Assembly (NCBI GenBank): GCA_918807975.1
Contig: OU964932.1
Span: 5,518,001-5,582,000, forward strand
DNA: 64,000 nt
Direction of reading: 5' to 3'
Origin: Aplidium turbinatum
Lineage: Eukaryota; Chordata; Ascidiacea; Aplousobranchia; Polyclinidae
Under the pieces are notes generated by a model. The model was not told where the DNA came from and made no database searches. It saw only the letters and a list, made by a program, of their open reading frames with translations. A program made the translations under genes and the position numbers. Shown here piece after piece: positions 12,331-24,740 of this stretch (the stretch's first letter is position 1; the number at the start of each line of letters is the position of its first letter).

Positions 12331-13069
12331 GACGATAACGAAACGGCCAATTGTGCCACCGGGATGCAGTGGCAGTGAAATTTTCAAAGTACATTACCCT
12401 TCCTGCAGATTATGTTGTACAAGGTGCAAGTTAATGGGACGAATAAATCGTTTTTTTTTGCATCTGGTAAATGCAAACAGATATTGCTTTACTGATTACG
12501 AGATGACGGGAAAGGGCGAGATATATTTAATTTTGTTTCATTTAACCAAGCCACTTGTCAGGCATGCCTACATTAACAATCATTTGATGTGTTCTTGATT
12601 GTTTGTTGATTTAACATCAGCTACTGCATTATTTTCATAAATAATATCGCAATAAGTGATAGCGAAGTGAATACTACATCGCCACATCTTACTTAAGGTT
12701 GCCGTCTATTTGAACATCCCCGTATTTTACTTTTAACACTTCCGCTAAGTTTGTTAACTCAATGTAATTTGACGTAGTAATAACAAAGTATTTCAAGAAG
12801 TGAATAATAAGTGTTCCAGCAAAGAACGCAACTCCTCGCAGTTTATTGCGTTCCTTGGGTGCATGTATCTCTTAGAAATGTCTGATTATTATTAGTTATC
12901 TCGCCAACTCACATTATGTGCCGATGCATGCAATTTTCGTGATGCATTCACATACGTTCGTGTATGCCTAAACACGCACCAAAAGATAAACACTCGAATA
13001 TCTGAAGAATGGACCTTGCACAAAGACAATCAATCGTCGACAGTTATTACTTCGATATCTGTATGATCC

Positions 13070-13155
13070 CAGCCAGAAATTCAGTTCTTTTTTACATTGA
13101 TTTAACTTTTGAAGAGGTTAGATCGTTGTGCGATGGGACTGATTTCTGGTCGTGA
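13070..13155. repeat. Palindromic MITE family, degraded copy
   Basis: CCAGCCAGAAATTCAGTTC and TTTACATTGATTTAAC at the left; GGGACTGATTTCTGGTCG at the right. The pattern matches the family, with a decayed centre. Confidence 0.55.
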
Positions 13156-13159
13156 TAGT

Positions 13160-13265
13160 GACCTGGGTGTAGATTACTTGTGGCTGTCAATAAGCCAGGT
13201 CACGAGATCGGTGGAGTCTGTCTTGTGCAAAGGTCGTGGTTCGAATTCCTACACAAGAAGTTCAT
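13160..13265 (+). repeat. tRNA-like sequence, probable SINE head
   Basis: A GGTTCGAATTCC B-box lies about 40 bases after a weak A-box-like stretch, followed by an AT-rich tail. Acceptor-stem halves do not pair well, so a working tRNA gene is unlikely. Confidence 0.45.
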
Positions 13266-14048
13266 TTATTTTTATTGTATGTATCTCTCACCAACACGTC
13301 TATTTGTGAGATTTATAGGCTATTTGCCTGTTATCTAATGATTTCTCTCACATATTATCATCTAATACATGTGATTGTGTAAGCTCTAAAATAATATCGT
13401 GTGCTCAGCAGTAGGGTACGCACGTTATCTCTTGGGGTGTGCAATGCCAAACTCTCAACCATATTTCACGTTGACTCTGCAATATTTGACGCTAGATTAA
13501 AGTGACTACCTGGGGTCCTGTTACACTTTTGTTTTACTGAAAGTTATTCATCTATGCCATTAGTAGTTGTATTTTGTTCCCAAGTGTTTTATGTAACAGT
13601 TTATTTTGGGCTTAACCCAACTTGTCTTTTGCTACGTTTGTTTAACGTAATTCAACAAAGTGAACATAATTTGTTACTTTTGGTTTTTCACTATAGTGCT
13701 GTGGTGTTGGTGTGTTCTTGTTAATTCCAGCTGACGAAAGTTGTGTTTTTCACCGTTTCAACGTCGCTAGACGTAGAAGCTGTCCAGAAATGGCGACTTT
13801 CGTCTGCTGCACGATATTTCTTTATAACTCTTGTGCTTGCACTGCGTATTCGGATTCTTCGCAAGGAATTACTGAAAAAGATTGCATTTTTACGTCCATA
13901 CAACGCAATAAGCATTTTTCTTCACAGTGCAGTGAGCACTGAGCAGTGCAGCGTGCCCTAAACATAAGGTGGCCTTAATGAAGAAGTAATTAACAGTAAT
14001 ACTCATTTAGATTGTACAATTTAGCAAGTAAAAAATATTTGTCCTACA

Positions 14049-14105
14049 ACCATGCATGAACCAGTTCTTTGTACGTTGATTCAACGTGAACAGAACGTGT
14101 ATTGC
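14049..14105. repeat. Palindromic MITE family, left-arm fragment
   Basis: CAGTTCTTTGTACGTTGATT followed by CAACGTGAACAG matches the left arm and centre; no convincing right arm follows. Confidence 0.45.
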
Positions 14106-15350
14106 TAGCTGCGATCAGGCACCGTTAACTGGGATTTTTGGGAATTCGCAAAAACAAATTCCTTACAATCCATTCCTTTAATTAGATACCCTTGTACTCA
14201 CACTCTTGCTAAAATGACCTTTATTTCACGAAGCGAGGTAAACCTGATTAACAAACATGACTGCGCAGCACACCAATTCTGCTTCATTTATCGACAAAGC
14301 CAGAGTATGTACATTGTACCGGTGTAAAGTATCATATGGTTTCTTTGCCTACATTTAGATGCTTCTATGACACCCATAATTGTTATTTGGGGGGCCGTCG
14401 TTCTTGCCAAGTATTGGCAATAGACAAAATTTTTAGTCCGCTATATTTTATGCTAATCTCCGAATTTAGACTAGGGTACAATGAAACAATCAGTTTATTG
14501 TTTACTGTCAACACTGATGTTTGTTTTGTTTGCCTTCCACTTGACGCTCAGTGTGTTGTCTTCATCTCCTTATAATTTCCAAAAATAGAAGCAGCCTATA
14601 AAATCTTAACATACGATACTGCATTGAAACGAGATGAACCACTGTGGTGAAACGGCAACTGTTGAGCTATCATATCACAAGTTTGGCGGTTAACAACTGT
14701 CTTATTGTGCTAAATGGCTTGTTGTAAGATCATTGCGTCAGATAGTATTTGAAGAACTCGTGATGCGTGACAGTAGGCGAAGGAGTGATATGTGCTACTT
14801 TGGTAGGCCGATCACCACCACAGAAAATCTCTAAATTATTTCACACGGGGTATAACGTAACTGTCTAAAACGTCAAATATAAGTATTGGTTTTGTTTTTT
14901 CTCTGAGTTTACCCTTTTATCTCCGAAGGCCTCTACGACAGCATGCCATGTGCCTTTGTTTGCCGAATTGTGTTATGGATGCAACGACTGTAACTAAGGT
15001 ATATTTGCTGATTGTTGAAGCACTCGTGGGGAGTGCATGCGTTTGCTAGATATTATTTATATTCTTTTCAACTATTTGTCGCTCAAACGAACATGTGTTT
15101 CACTTCTATTCATTCACACATTATGTTTGCCTTCCAAATACTTGCATGAACAAGTGTCACCATAATTGCTATTATTGTACATAAGTGGTAACCACAACCT
15201 AACAGACTACGATTTGCATGTCGGATGATGCTATTGTACCTGATGTAGCCTACACCTTCATCGCTATGTTCCATAACAAAAGTGCAGTAACACGCCTCAA
15301 GGCTCGTGTTTATTTTGAGTTGAATTCAGCAGAAAAGATCAAAAACCTCA
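14106..15350. other. No gene seen
   Basis: Non-coding sequence with several TAGGCTA-type motifs. No exon with matching family homology or splice pattern was found. Confidence 0.5.
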
Positions 15351-15352
15351 GT

Positions 15353-15715
15353 TGAAAAGGGCCTTATCAACCAATAGTTTACGAGTCATAGAGAAATTTA
15401 AGTATATGTCTCGCTGTAGTCTGTAAGAAATGTGGAGCAAAAAATTAATAGGCTACGCTTAAAAATTAAACTTATTTATGCGGTTGACATTTGATACGTT
15501 TTCAAGTGGTTCCATTACCGTTCCAATGACAAAGTAAATAAAAGGGCCTTAGCAACCAATGGTTTAGGCCCTAGAAGGCTGCTTCTCACAGTGGAATTCA
15601 ACTAGGCCAGTATTTAAAATATGTAAAGGAACAAATAGGCTACACTCATAAATTTAACAATTTATAAGCTACCGGTAGCCTACGGTTGATATTTGAAGCG
15701 TTTTTCGGTGGCTCC
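15353..15715 (+). repeat. Diverged tandem duplication, unit about 185 bp
   Basis: Two successive units begin AAAGGGCCTTA(T/G)CAACCAA, continue through a TAGGCTAC(G/A)CT block, and end with a TTGA(C/T)ATTTGA(T/A)(A/G)CG block before GTGG(T/C)TCC. The second unit has small insertions. No coding sense is evident. Confidence 0.65.
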
Positions 15716-15965
15716 AATGACAGAAATAGGCTACAAACAGAATGGATAAGTGCATAAAGTTTTGCCAAAATCATTTGACTTCAATATTTATGTCACTTTG
15801 TTAACATTGAGGCGTGGCTGAACAGATAATTCAGGACTTCGTTACTGAACATCGCTCAAAAGTTGCTAAACTGCAACTGCCAAATTAAAAAAGTGCATGC
15901 AATTTAAATGTAGCCTTTCCAGTCAAAATTGAAAACTAAAAATGAAGTTGGATAAATTAAAAAAT

Positions 15966-16540
15966 CCTGTTCACATACAAAATGACTACACAATTAAGTT
16001 CAGAGGAGAAGTATCCAGGCAAGATGAACTAAAGCACAATACAGAAGCAACAGTGAGTGAAACACACACGTGACAATTCAATCAAAGACGGTTAAGAAAA
16101 AGGAGACTCCATCGGCAACAATTGTTTTTACTGAAATTAGCCAAATTCAGATAGCTTACTCCCCCACTGAAGTTGGCCAATCTTAGTAATAATAACAGTG
16201 CAATTAAAGACCATATTTAAAACTGCCAATCGGATTCTAGTAATAAACTCTTAGTGGAGGTGGAGTCTTTCGAGATTGTTTGTCCGAGTTCGACACAAAG
16301 ATTCACGAGGCACTAATTATTAAATCTTCCAACCCAAGGCCGAGCAATTGTTGCGGACGAAGTCTCCTATTTCTTAACCGTCTTTGATTGAATTGTCACG
16401 TGTGTGTTTCACTCAATGTTGCTTCTGTTTTGTGCTTTAGTTCATCTTGTGCAATCTGCCTGGATACTTCTCCTCTAAACTTAATTCTCCATTTGATCCG
16501 TTGTATTGTGTAGTCATTTTGTATGCGAGCAGGATGGGCA
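15966..16540. repeat. Large inverted repeat, arms about 145-170 bp
   Basis: The left arm (about 15968-16115: CATACAAAATGACTACACAA, later GACAATTCAATCAAAGACGG) is present inverted on the right (about 16360-16535), with a spacer of about 250 bases. A 20-base insertion distinguishes the right arm. It may be a foldback element or MITE; I could not find a clear target duplication. Confidence 0.65.
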
Positions 16541-17149
16541 GTCTTTCAATGTTTAGATTAAACAAAATTAATGATGTTAGCCTAGGCTATAGGCTACTGT
16601 GCTTCTCAAGTATTTTCTCATGCAATGTATTAATTACGGTACTTTTTTATAAGCTTGGCAAGGACTAAGTGTAGGCTATAGTCAAAAACGTTTCATTTTA
16701 TTTTTGAATTACGGTACAATGTTAAATGTATTGTTGCTGAGCTGTGCCTGTTTATGGTTGAAAAAAATAACCTCTCTACCCAAGTTATGGGCTATTAAGC
16801 TATAAAAAAGTTGTAGACAAAAGTCATTGGGGTTAGAAGTTGGAACCACCAAGAATAAAAAGGCATTCAGCAGTTTTTTGTTTAATTCATTTTTGTGTGA
16901 ATAGTTTAATTCAGTGGTTCCCAACCTTTTTTATCCGGTGGACCCTTTTAGTCCACATTTAAATTCCCCCCCTATAAATTTAGTTTGTTAAAAGCTCGTT
17001 TACATTAATATTTTAATCTAAGTCTTGAAAGATAAACCAAACTTTCACTAGTAACAAGCTTTTTAGCCTGTAGGTTAATATTCCTTTTCATTCTGAAATA
17101 ATTTAATTATTGAAGAACGTTGCTGAAAAGTATTTTATTCAAAGAATAC

Positions 17150-17345
17150 ATTCAAACTATAAGAGTCAATGCATTTAACAGTCTGTGTGAAGCTTGTGAT
17201 TTTTTGTGTCGACAACTCATGAATGCTGGAAGATTATTGGAAAGAGCACGACGAATATCATTCTCCACGTCTAATCTGTTTCTCTGTTTTGTTTTCATTT
17301 GCAAAAGTTGAAAAACCTGATTCGCATAGATAAGTGGAAGCAAAC
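17150..17345 (-). pseudogene. hAT transposase fragment, C-terminal region, opposite strand
   Basis: On the minus strand the frame reads TKQRNRLDVENDIRRALSN and CRHKKSQASH, resembling the C-terminal segment of ZBED5-like hAT transposases (..KKRNRLNVEPDLRLAL...QAHPSH). It is on the opposite strand to the middle fragments of the same element. Confidence 0.6.
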
Positions 17346-17945
17346 GGAAGGATACTTTTCTGCCACTTTGGAATAGGAATTACACATTAACCGCCAAAAT
17401 CCGGTAATTGATTTTTCTCTGAATATAAAATCTCTTGCAAGAATTCGTTTTGATATGTTTCTCGGCAGCCGATTTGTAGCAAGAATTGACAGCGATAGAC
17501 ACCGTGTTTCGCCCATGAGGCTGGGCTCGTCAGTATCGCACCACTAATTCTGCCACAAAGGTATTCGACCACCGCTTTACCAGTCAGTTTAACTCTTATC
17601 TTTGTGGAAAGAGTGCTCAGCCTTGTGCTGATAGCCGGGAAGAACGCCCCTTTCTTCACAATTCGTTTTGAGTTATAAAAATTCATCCTGCAATTTTCAG
17701 GGGGAATTTGGTTTTAAGATTGTAAACCTTTTTAAGCCTAGCAAGTTGGCCTAGACTAGAGCGTTAAAGAGGAAGTTATTATTAGATTAACTCGCGATTA
17801 TTTAAGCAACTGTGCACTGACATGGATGCAGACCATCCTGTTAGCCTACTTATTTTTTTTTAAATAGCCTACTCGATGGCTTTCATGAGGAAACGTAACC
17901 AAGCGAGTGTTTGAGCTTAAATTATTTTTTGACCTTTAAATAAAA

Positions 17946-18671
17946 TTGGAATTTGCTTCATTGCTTAATGATGACAGATGGACTAGATTCCTTGCTTATT
18001 TGGTTGATATGTTTGGTCCATTGAATAAACTAAATCTAAAACGGCAAGGGAAAAACACCAATATGGTATTATATTCAATCGCCATCTCCGTTCAAAACAG
18101 ATTGCGTATCAACATTGGTTATCTGTATCCATGAGCCATTGACATATTGATACCATGTGAATTTACAAACTGCACTGCTTCCTTCTGGCTCAAGGCAGGT
18201 TGGAAGAGAGTGATTGATTTATGTCACCGTAATTAGGAGCTTTGTCTTAAGGTACTAGAAGACTCTGCTGTCCTGGTCGCGGGACTATGTTTTGTCTGGT
18301 CTCTACCTTTCGACCACCCTGGCTTGGGTGGCCCTTACAAGAGCAGATGCCAGTACCGCTCAGCATGATTAAAAGATGCTTTGGAAGCTTTCACCAGCAA
18401 GCTTGATAATTGAAAGAGAAAAAAGTTAGAATGAACTATTGAACATGTTACTATGTTTAAAGAATTATCATCGGTGCTGGTTGCTTACGGCAAAGAACAA
18501 GTTCTTCCAGAGTTGAAAAAAAAATTGATTTTGCAACATCTCACAGCATTAGAACTGGAATTCATTCGATATTTTCCTGAAATTTATAACGATGATCTTG
18601 ATTTAATACGAAATTCATTCACATTGTTGATGGAAAAACTTCCCGATAAATTGCAGGATGAATTTTTATAG
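17946..18671 (+). pseudogene. hAT transposase fragments (ZBED5-like), middle region
   Basis: Two + strand pieces, at 17946-18134 and 18453-18671, read RFLAYLVDMFGPLNKLNLK and LILQHLTALELEFIRYFPEI. These match the middle of ZBED5/SCAND3-type hAT transposases, in the right order. A stop and unrelated sequence separate them, and reading ends at LQDEFL with the C-terminus missing from this strand. Confidence 0.65.
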
Positions 18672-19439
18672 CAACGTTCTTCATTAATTAAATTATTTCA
18701 GTATGAAAAGGAATATTACAGGCTAAAAAGCTTGTTACTAGTGAAAGTTTAGTTTATCTTCCAAGACTTAGATTAAAATATTAATGTAAACGAGCTTTTA
18801 ACAAACTAAATTTATAGGCTAGGGGGGGGATTTAAATTTGAATATGGACTAAAAGGGTCCACCGGATAAAAAAAGGTTGGGAACCACTGGTATAGGTGGA
18901 CTGTAAGATGAAAAAATTAACCAGTAAAGTTTTTTTCTGAAGTGAACACAATCTATCAAGAAAACTCCTAATGCTTCAATAAGGTTTGAAACATCGCAAC
19001 CGCAAAAGTTGGATGCATTAAATTTGGAATGGCTGAACCTTTGAATTTTTGCATAGAATCCAGTCGTGGTGTGATTCTACTTTTTACACTACTTGTTTGT
19101 TTAGGCTATATGCGGCGCTATTGAAACAAAATAGGTAAGGTAAATTGACTTCACTTTAAAAATATCGGAAACCCTCCTAAAACGGTAAAGGTTAGGACAT
19201 GACCACAGATTTAACAAAAAGGAAAATAAAGCTGGAAAAACTTCTATTGAGTTCAGGGTTAGGAACTCTAACATTTGATACTTCTGTAGCATTTGCAAAA
19301 AGTCGGCCAGCCAGGTCTTTTTACTTGTGTAGAACTAAGATGAAGTCAGAAGAGTCAAGATTAAATGAATGGCGTATTCAGGATTACACCGGTAGTTGAA
19401 GCTTGAAGGTCTAGATTAAATGGATCTTCTTTATCATGT

Positions 19440-19800
19440 GTCACACTGCCATAGCCCAGAACATCACGCAAGCTCTTGCTCTATCGTTGAACTCAGCTAA
19501 ATCCTGTGCAGAGCATCTTACTTTTAGGATAGAACATTCGAGGAGATGTTGCATCGCTTGCTCCTGTCCACATTTACAACTCGTGCTTCCCAAAGAACAT
19601 TCCTAGTGTCGCATCAACGTCTTACACCTTCCAACACCAGTTCTTAAGCGATTGAGGCATCACAAATACTTCCAGGGTTCAGGCTATCTAGAAAGGAAGG
19701 CCTTTTGTGAGAGAAAGCTCCATAATCCAAGTGTTAGCGCGGCTTCCAGCTCCTGCCACAGTTAGACCCGCACATTGGCAGCGACCTCATCTTGACCCAC
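19440..19800 (-). mobile_element. Decayed LINE 3' end (reverse transcriptase C-terminal domain)
   Basis: On the minus strand a frame reads CKCGQEQAMQHLLECSILKV, the CxCG...QxMxHLLxC zinc-knuckle-like motif found after the reverse transcriptase in several non-LTR retrotransposons. Surrounding sequence (to about 20000) is probably the rest of the same remnant but is too eroded to read. It is related in type to 25684-26045. Confidence 0.6.
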
Positions 19801-20089
19801 TGCAGCAACTGAATGCTGGCGTTTGGCCATGTAGTGGGTGCCTCAAATCTATGTCCTATGATTCGACAAAGAAGCTGATTTTCATGTCCATCTTCAGGCA
19901 TGATTTTAAGTTTTGTGCTAAGGACACAGCCATGTCAGCATATAAGAGCAGTCGCAGTGGAAACATCCAACATTCCCTGCTCCTGATAAGGCCAAATTGA
20001 TGCCATATGGTGGAAAGGTCAAAGCATTCGTCTTTTGGGATTTCAAAAAAGTGTTGTTCATTGATTTCCTTGAGAAAAACTGCTTGATT

Positions 20090-20145
20090 TTGAAGCTTCT
20101 TCGTTCACGAAGTCATGTGCTAACCAACTGAGCTATCGGGGCACA
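20090..20145 (-). repeat. SINE A head fragment (tRNA-derived)
   Basis: On the minus strand, GTGCCCCGATAGCTCAGTTG and GTTAGCACATGACTTCGTGA match the head of the SINE at 52211-52530. Only the A-box part is retained. Confidence 0.6.
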
Positions 20146-20377
20146 CAATGTTCTGTTTGTTCATTTTTTGTCTGGTTCACTACTCTTCATGTAGCCTTTA
20201 TACAATTCAATTTACACGTTTGAATAGTGCTTTACAAAAGAGTGAGCAAAATTTTTGCCAAAGTACCGGTACCAGTGCAATGTTTTGAGATGAAAAAGAC
20301 CAGGTTGGCTACAATGAGCAATGGGCCACATGCCAATGAAAAGAAACGGCTGAAGATTTTTGCTAAAGTATCCTTAA

Positions 20378-21206
20378 AGCCTGGTCTACACTACAAGCCC
20401 GAAAAGCGCAAACGCCTGCATTGTCCAGCCTCGACTGACTAAACGCTGTCTACACTGGCAAATTTGATCTTGCGACCGTGTGCATTCAAGCGCTAACAAC
20501 TTCACTTTCTGCTTGGTTACGTCATCTGGCTGGAAATTCGCCTTCAATTGATTTAAACTTATCCATCAAACGCATCCATCACTGTACTGACACAGTGTAA
20601 TAGGTCAACTGAAAATAATCTAGAATAGTATTGTAGTAGACCTAGAGGCTAGAGCTATCCTATAACTTGTACAGTTGAACACTGCAATCAATGCAAGGCT
20701 AGCAGGTAGGCCAACCCAAGTTTGACCAAAAGCCTGGCGAAGTGCTACCTGAACCTGACCAACAGCTAAAGATAGTTTGAATCCGCCTAAGAGGTAGGAC
20801 CACCATACTAGCTGGAAGGCCAACTTTAATCATACCAAAAGCCTAGTGAAGTGCCACCTTAACCAAACTAACAGCTAAGTAGGCCTATGTAAGACTTTTT
20901 TAAACCTAACCTTTTAATTTTTATCTACACACACCAACTAACCTATTAACTGAAACAGAGTACCATCTTTCCAGAAAACTGAAACTGCCTTTCCACCAAA
21001 GTCCCACAAAATGCCAAGACCTGAGCTCAAACTAAATTTTGCGCCAGAACCTTGGTCAAGCGAATCTCTCCAGAGCGTAAAAACAGCTCGCGATGACCAG
21101 ACATTTTCAGGCCGACGCCGGCGCTGTTGCCGAGAGAAGCTTTGTGTTAAATAAACAAACAATGCGCCACGCTCAGCTCAAAATATTTTGTAGTGTAGAC
21201 CAGGCT
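20378..21206. mobile_element. Non-autonomous TTAA-target transposon (piggyBac/Kolobok type)
   Basis: The ends are AGCCTGGTCTACACTACAA inverted (right side TTGTAGTGTAGACCAGGCT), flanked by TTAA at 20374-20377 and 21207-21210. The interior contains a diverged tandem duplication (AAAAGCCTGGCGAAGTGC... and AAAAGCCTAGTGAAGTGC...). No transposase is present. TTAA targets are used by piggyBac and Kolobok; the ends alone do not decide. Confidence 0.8.
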
Positions 21207-21488
21207 TTAAACTCTAGGGTTTGCTGCCGTTTATTGGCATGTGCACTATTGCTTAGGTTATCGTAGCTAGCATGGTCTTTTTTGTCTCAAACATGTCAAT
21301 GATGCGAAATAATAAGCTTATCGAAATAAAAATAGACAATTCTTACCCTCCCCCAAAAGCTGCTGCTATTTATTTTTGTGTTTTTGCAAAATTGTAGGCC
21401 TATAACAACTTTTGGAGCTCGTATACAAGTCCCCCTCCCACCTCCTTGGTAACTCATGACAAAGACAGAACTCCACCAAGCATATAGG

Positions 21489-24390
21489 TAGGGGTAGGGG
21501 GTAGAAGGTCAATTTCTTGAAACCAGCTGGCCTATTGCTTATTAGGACCAAAATAACATAAATAAACAAAAAAAATCGAAAAAAAAATTTTTTGCTCAGA
21601 ATTCGCCATCTGCACCCCTAAAAACCCGTCGAAAACCCCGATTTCACTTAAATGAGCATAACTTTCTCATTTTTAGGGTTATTTTGGTCAATGAAGACTC
21701 TATTTTAGTTAGAATTTCCTCTAGAAACTGATTAAGTTACTTAAAATAAGAATTTCCAAAGAAAAGAGTTCAAAAAATTAAAAAAACACTTCATTTTCAA
21801 TTTTTCGATGCAAAATTTTCTAATTTTTTGCTAATTTCTTTGGCTATACTGCTCAAAAATTAGTAAATGACCCCAGAAATCCAAGCTATTGATAAGAAGA
21901 CTTCATTCCATGCACATTTGTTGTGATTCCCCATGACTAAAGCTTTTAAAATTAACATCATCATCATATAATCATCATCCCTTCCACCTTCTTTGTAAGA
22001 GTCACACTGTAGAAGCTCAGGATCGATCAAACCTCAAAGTAGTGTCAATGATTCAAAAGAAGGTTAATCAAAGAGCTATCTTTGAAAGTATCAATCCAGC
22101 ACTTAAGTCATTCTTCCGTGGTAAAACTGCTATCGTTGAGGCTGGAATTGAAGCGATTCTTAACCTTGTTACTCATGACAAGTCTGCAAAGTCATCCTTA
22201 AAAGCAGATAATTATATTTGATCACATATGTGAATGAGAGAATGTAGTGAAACTCATGCTTTTATACCAGCAAAGAAGATTAGCAATAGTTGGTAAAGCT
22301 GCTGCGTCCATTATCAATGCAAAAGACATTCCGTTGATGCTTTTGGATGAAGTAGACAATACAAATCAGTTGGTTGAGGCCTGTAAGGTCTATGTGGCAA
22401 GCGACCTTTTCATGACTGAACTAGAGGTCTTGGCTTTTTTCAACTACCATGTTACCTTCCCATTTCCCAACTGCATGGAATGTAGCTCCCAGAGTGATCT
22501 TCTCCAAATCCTTCCAAGCCTATACAGTATACAATCACCTTTTAGAGAATCGTACCGACACATTGAGCAAATTTGAGGTGCAAATCCATGGTGTTCCGCC
22601 TCCAATGATGACAACTGATCTGGCAAAAGAAATTTGTGGAATGATGTGTTTATCTGCAGCTGAAGCAATTAAACTACAATGTGGAAGAGAGTATGGCTTT
22701 GCTGATGAAGGTGAAAAGTTGAGACTAACGGATCTTTCTCAACTTGAAAGCCATGAGCTTGAAGGCCTTCCTAATGAAAATGTTGTCACTGACAGAGATT
22801 TTTCTCCCTTTGATAGAGAAGCAAGAGTTGCACATTACAGAAACCGCAAATTCAAAGCGAAGAATATCAGAAATAACATGATTCTCTACAAATCAGAAAC
22901 CCAAGGAACTGTAGATAAGGTCTCTTGCAAAATTTGTAGAGCTCTTGCAGTACGTGAAGTGGCTTGGACAGATGCTCAAAAAGTGAGATTTAAGGAGAGA
23001 GTTGAGATGAAGCTGGCAATTACTAAAGAATTTCCAAATTATACAAACAAACTTTTGAACCACTGCAAATCATCGGGCGGGCCATGTACCTCTGTTGATG
23101 GGCTCCATGATGTCCTGCAGAAAAAGCCAGAAATCCAAAAGGATATCATCAAATACGAACTTGCCTATTCTGTCCATATTCACAAATTTGATAAAGCAGC
23201 AAAATCAGATTTGTTTTGGCTCAAAAAAATTACTCATGAAGAAAAGTTTGAAAACTTCACCATTTTGTTGGCAGGAGATGATACCAACACATCAAGCAGT
23301 ACTATTTGAGATTTGCCATCAAATGATGATGTTTTGGATGCTATGAAAGACACTGAAATTATATGCACGTCAAAGAATAGACAGAGATCTGATCTTCAAG
23401 TTAATGAACTTTGTGTTTGTGCATGGCAGAACAATACTGATCAATTTGTTTGGTACATTGGCTATGTCAAAAAGATTGAGAATGACAACCATTTGATTGA
23501 TTATTTGCATCGCTCAGCAAGTTCTGATCTTAAGTGGAAATATCCAGATCATGAGGATGTTGAACTCACAGAAGTCTGTCAAATAGTTTCTTGCTCTGTA
23601 AAGGGTATTTGGGACACTTCTCCTGATGCAAGAAACAAGTCATTCACATTAAAAAATGTGAAGGAACTTCGTAGTGCATCCAAAAGCACATTCAATAACA
23701 ATGAAACCGCCAGTTTATGATATATATATATAATTCCTGTATATTGTATACTTATGAATGTGAGTTCTAATATTCAATTGATGACTTTATGTATTCAGTA
23801 GTAGTTTGTATTTAATTGTGTGGCAGATACTTTCCGCTGCATTTAACACGCTGGCCGCAAAGTATGTATACGAGTAATGGATTAAAAAATGTTTAAGTCA
23901 CTGTATTTACAAAAAACACCATGCAAAAACTTTAAAAATAGGAAAACTATTCATAACAATTCATTAACAATTACATTATTTATTCAATGGGAGAGTAAAT
24001 GTGAAAAAAAATTCTAAAACTTTTTTTTTGACTTTTTTTCAAAATTATTTTTTGTAAATCTATGAAAAATAGGGTATTTTTTTAGTTGTTTGGTCTAAAA
24101 CATTAAATTGTGCTTAATTTATAGTTTTTGAATGGCTTCTCTGACTAATTCTAATAAGACTAGACAGTAGACACCTCATAGACCAATATAGCTCTAATAT
24201 TGAAGAAAATATGCCCGATTTCATAAAATTGTCAGTTTTCGGGGTTTTTGGGGGTGCAGACGCTGAATTTTGACCGAAAAAATTTAAAATAATTTTTTCC
24301 TGATTATTTGACATATTTTGGTCCCAATAAGCGATAGGCAAATGGGTTTTGAGAGGTACCCATAAAAAGGGCCTCTACCCCCTACCCCTA
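21489..24390 (+). mobile_element. DNA transposon, 7-bp TSD ATATAGG, ends TAGGGGTAGGGGGTAGA
   Basis: The element is 2902 bp. Ends TAGGGGTAGGGGGTAGA and TCTACCCCCTACCCCTA are inverted, and inverted homology continues for over 150 bases (GCTTATTAGGACCAAAAT / GGTCCCAATAAGC; GCACCCCTAAAAACCCG / GGGTTTTTGGGGGTGC). ATATAGG flanks both ends (21482-21488, 24391-24397). The + strand interior encodes a decayed protein. The right end lies 350 bases upstream of the TADA2B start codon. The superfamily is not assigned: a 7-bp duplication is uncommon (Dada and P-type elements are candidates). Confidence 0.85.
22021..23720 (+). pseudogene. Transposon protein of the 21489-24390 element, decayed
   Basis: Three frames in succession carry one protein: 22021 to about 22220 (frame 1), 22247 to about 22520 (frame 2), and 22449 onward (frame 3, real from about 22520). 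A single in-frame TGA at 23307-23309 then precedes a final open segment. Motifs include LAIVGKAAASIINAKDIPLM, NYHVTFPFPNCMECSSQSDL and FPNYTNKLLNHCKSSGGPCT. I recall similar uncharacterised proteins in invertebrates but cannot name a superfamily. The last 100 residues (CAWQNNTDQFVWYIGYVKKI ... KWKYPDHEDVEL) look like a Tudor/SH3-like barrel. Two frameshifts and one stop make this copy inactive. Confidence 0.65.
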
Positions 24391-24397
24391 ATATAGG

Positions 24398-24740
24398 GTG
24401 AAACTACTTTACCTTTGCTTTACTGTTCACACACTTCAATCCACATGTTTTGGTCAATTCCTCTTTGTCATGAGTTACTTGTATACCAGCTCCCAACTTT
24501 TTGTTTTAAAGATTCTTCAAATGTTCATAATATAGCCTACTGTAGGTTTGTGAGGGTGTGTAGAATTTTTCAATAGTTTGGCGTTTCATCAAGCCTAGAT
24601 TGTTATCTGTGCACCATGCAACAAAGTTTTACCTTTATGTTCACATTATTTACAACGTTCCTAACCCATATTTACTTGTAATATATATTGCTTATGATTT
24701 TTGAAATAGGTTGTATAATTGTAGGCTATATTATACTGCG
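24398..24740 (+). promoter_or_regulatory. Presumed 5' flank/promoter of TADA2B
   Basis: Only 343 bases lie between the upstream transposon duplication and the TADA2B start codon. No TATA box or binding site can be assigned with confidence. If there is no distant untranslated exon, the promoter must lie here or within the transposon's right inverted repeat. Confidence 0.3.

Larger units (their letters stand above)
16912..18889. mobile_element. Decayed hAT element with long inverted ends (CAGTGGTTCCCAACC)
   Basis: Left end CAGTGGTTCCCAACC and right end GGTTGGGAACCACTG are typical hAT termini, and inverted homology continues about 220 bases inward. The expected 8-bp duplication is weak (GTTTAATT against GTATAGGT). 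The interior holds pieces of a ZBED5/SCAND3-like hAT transposase in opposite orientations, so the copy has been rearranged as well as eroded. A fragment resembling another repeat lies at about 18180-18380. Confidence 0.75.

Noticed and set aside
17387-17686. A 99-codon minus-strand frame
   Set aside because: It lies inside the decayed hAT element, in a different frame from the recognisable transposase piece, and has no domain of its own.
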